Source: Whitmania pigra (taxonomy: Eukaryota > Annelida > Clitellata > Hirudinida > Haemopidae). Taken from it: a DNA stretch of 64,000 nucleotides. The stretch is from positions 1,736,001 to 1,800,000 of the forward strand of contig JAJTWR010000431.1 in NCBI GenBank assembly GCA_021613335.1, written 5' to 3'. The translations under genes were made by a program, and so were the position numbers. Below are positions 64,000-64,000 of this stretch, piece by piece. Numbering within the stretch: the first letter of the stretch is position 1; every line of letters starts with the position of its first letter. The notes under the pieces are model-generated. The model saw nothing but the letters and a program-made list of their open reading frames with translations, was not told the origin of the DNA and did no database searches.

Positions 64000-64000
64000 A

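Noticed and set aside
1..64000. CRISPR array, rRNA or tRNA genes
   Set aside because: No regularly spaced repeats, no conserved rRNA blocks and no tRNA cloverleaf with TTCRANY-type arm were noticed by eye; a tRNA scan would settle this.

Overview
The window looks like a chromosomal segment of a high-GC Gram-negative bacterium of the Myxococcota (former Deltaproteobacteria). The basis is a pilA-pilG-pilH-pilI locus with a textbook sigma-54 promoter, two TPR proteins resembling the gliding-motility proteins AgmU/GltD and AglT/GltE, a membrane Ser/Thr kinase, FHA, PilZ and DivIVA proteins, and many lipoproteins. No rRNA, tRNA or CRISPR array was seen. From about 56.3 kb onward the DNA is visibly more AT-rich and full of mobile-element and toxin/immunity debris.

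Layout. 0-4.6 kb: the end of a LysM lytic transglycosylase, an AAA+ ATPase and a PEGA-type Ser/Thr kinase. 4.7-8.0 kb: an ABC export/lipoprotein-type permease and ATPase with a lipoprotein. 8.0-13.5 kb: grpE-dnaK-pspA and two envelope proteins, probably one stress cluster. 13.6-20 kb: a LEA-like protein, arginyl-type protein transferase (N-end rule), PilZ, an A-type Fe-S protein, RsmB, a lipoprotein and DivIVA. 19.9-25.7 kb: gltD-gltE plus a metal-ligand-less amidohydrolase homologue. 25.8-37.2 kb, transcribed leftward: pilA, pilG, pilH, pilI, then without a break a GT-C membrane glycosyltransferase, a polyprenyl-phosphate glycosyltransferase, two methyltransferases and a CDP-6-deoxyhexose pathway. 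Every junction from pilG onward is a short start/stop overlap. This is a candidate pilin or surface glycosylation operon hard-wired to the pilus ABC transporter.

37.6-46.1 kb is housekeeping: csp, FHA-accA-cmk, cysS with an unusual insertion, rnhB, an M61 peptidase, rdgB and rph. 46.2-56.3 kb is a carbon-utilisation block: lutA-lutC-lutB-lctP-glcD-glcE-glcF in one leftward operon, with a divergent glycerate 2-kinase. Together these import lactate or glycolate, oxidise it and feed glycerate into glycolysis.

56.3-64.0 kb is an accessory island. It holds small membrane or immunity-like genes, relics of polymorphic-toxin C-terminal modules with putative immunity genes, an IS3-family element split by an IS30-family element, remnants of IS630- and IS66-type transposases, and one intact 506-residue protein fusing a RibD-type deaminase to an HATPase_c_4/winged-helix module. 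That fusion is the strongest candidate for an undescribed (possibly defence) system.
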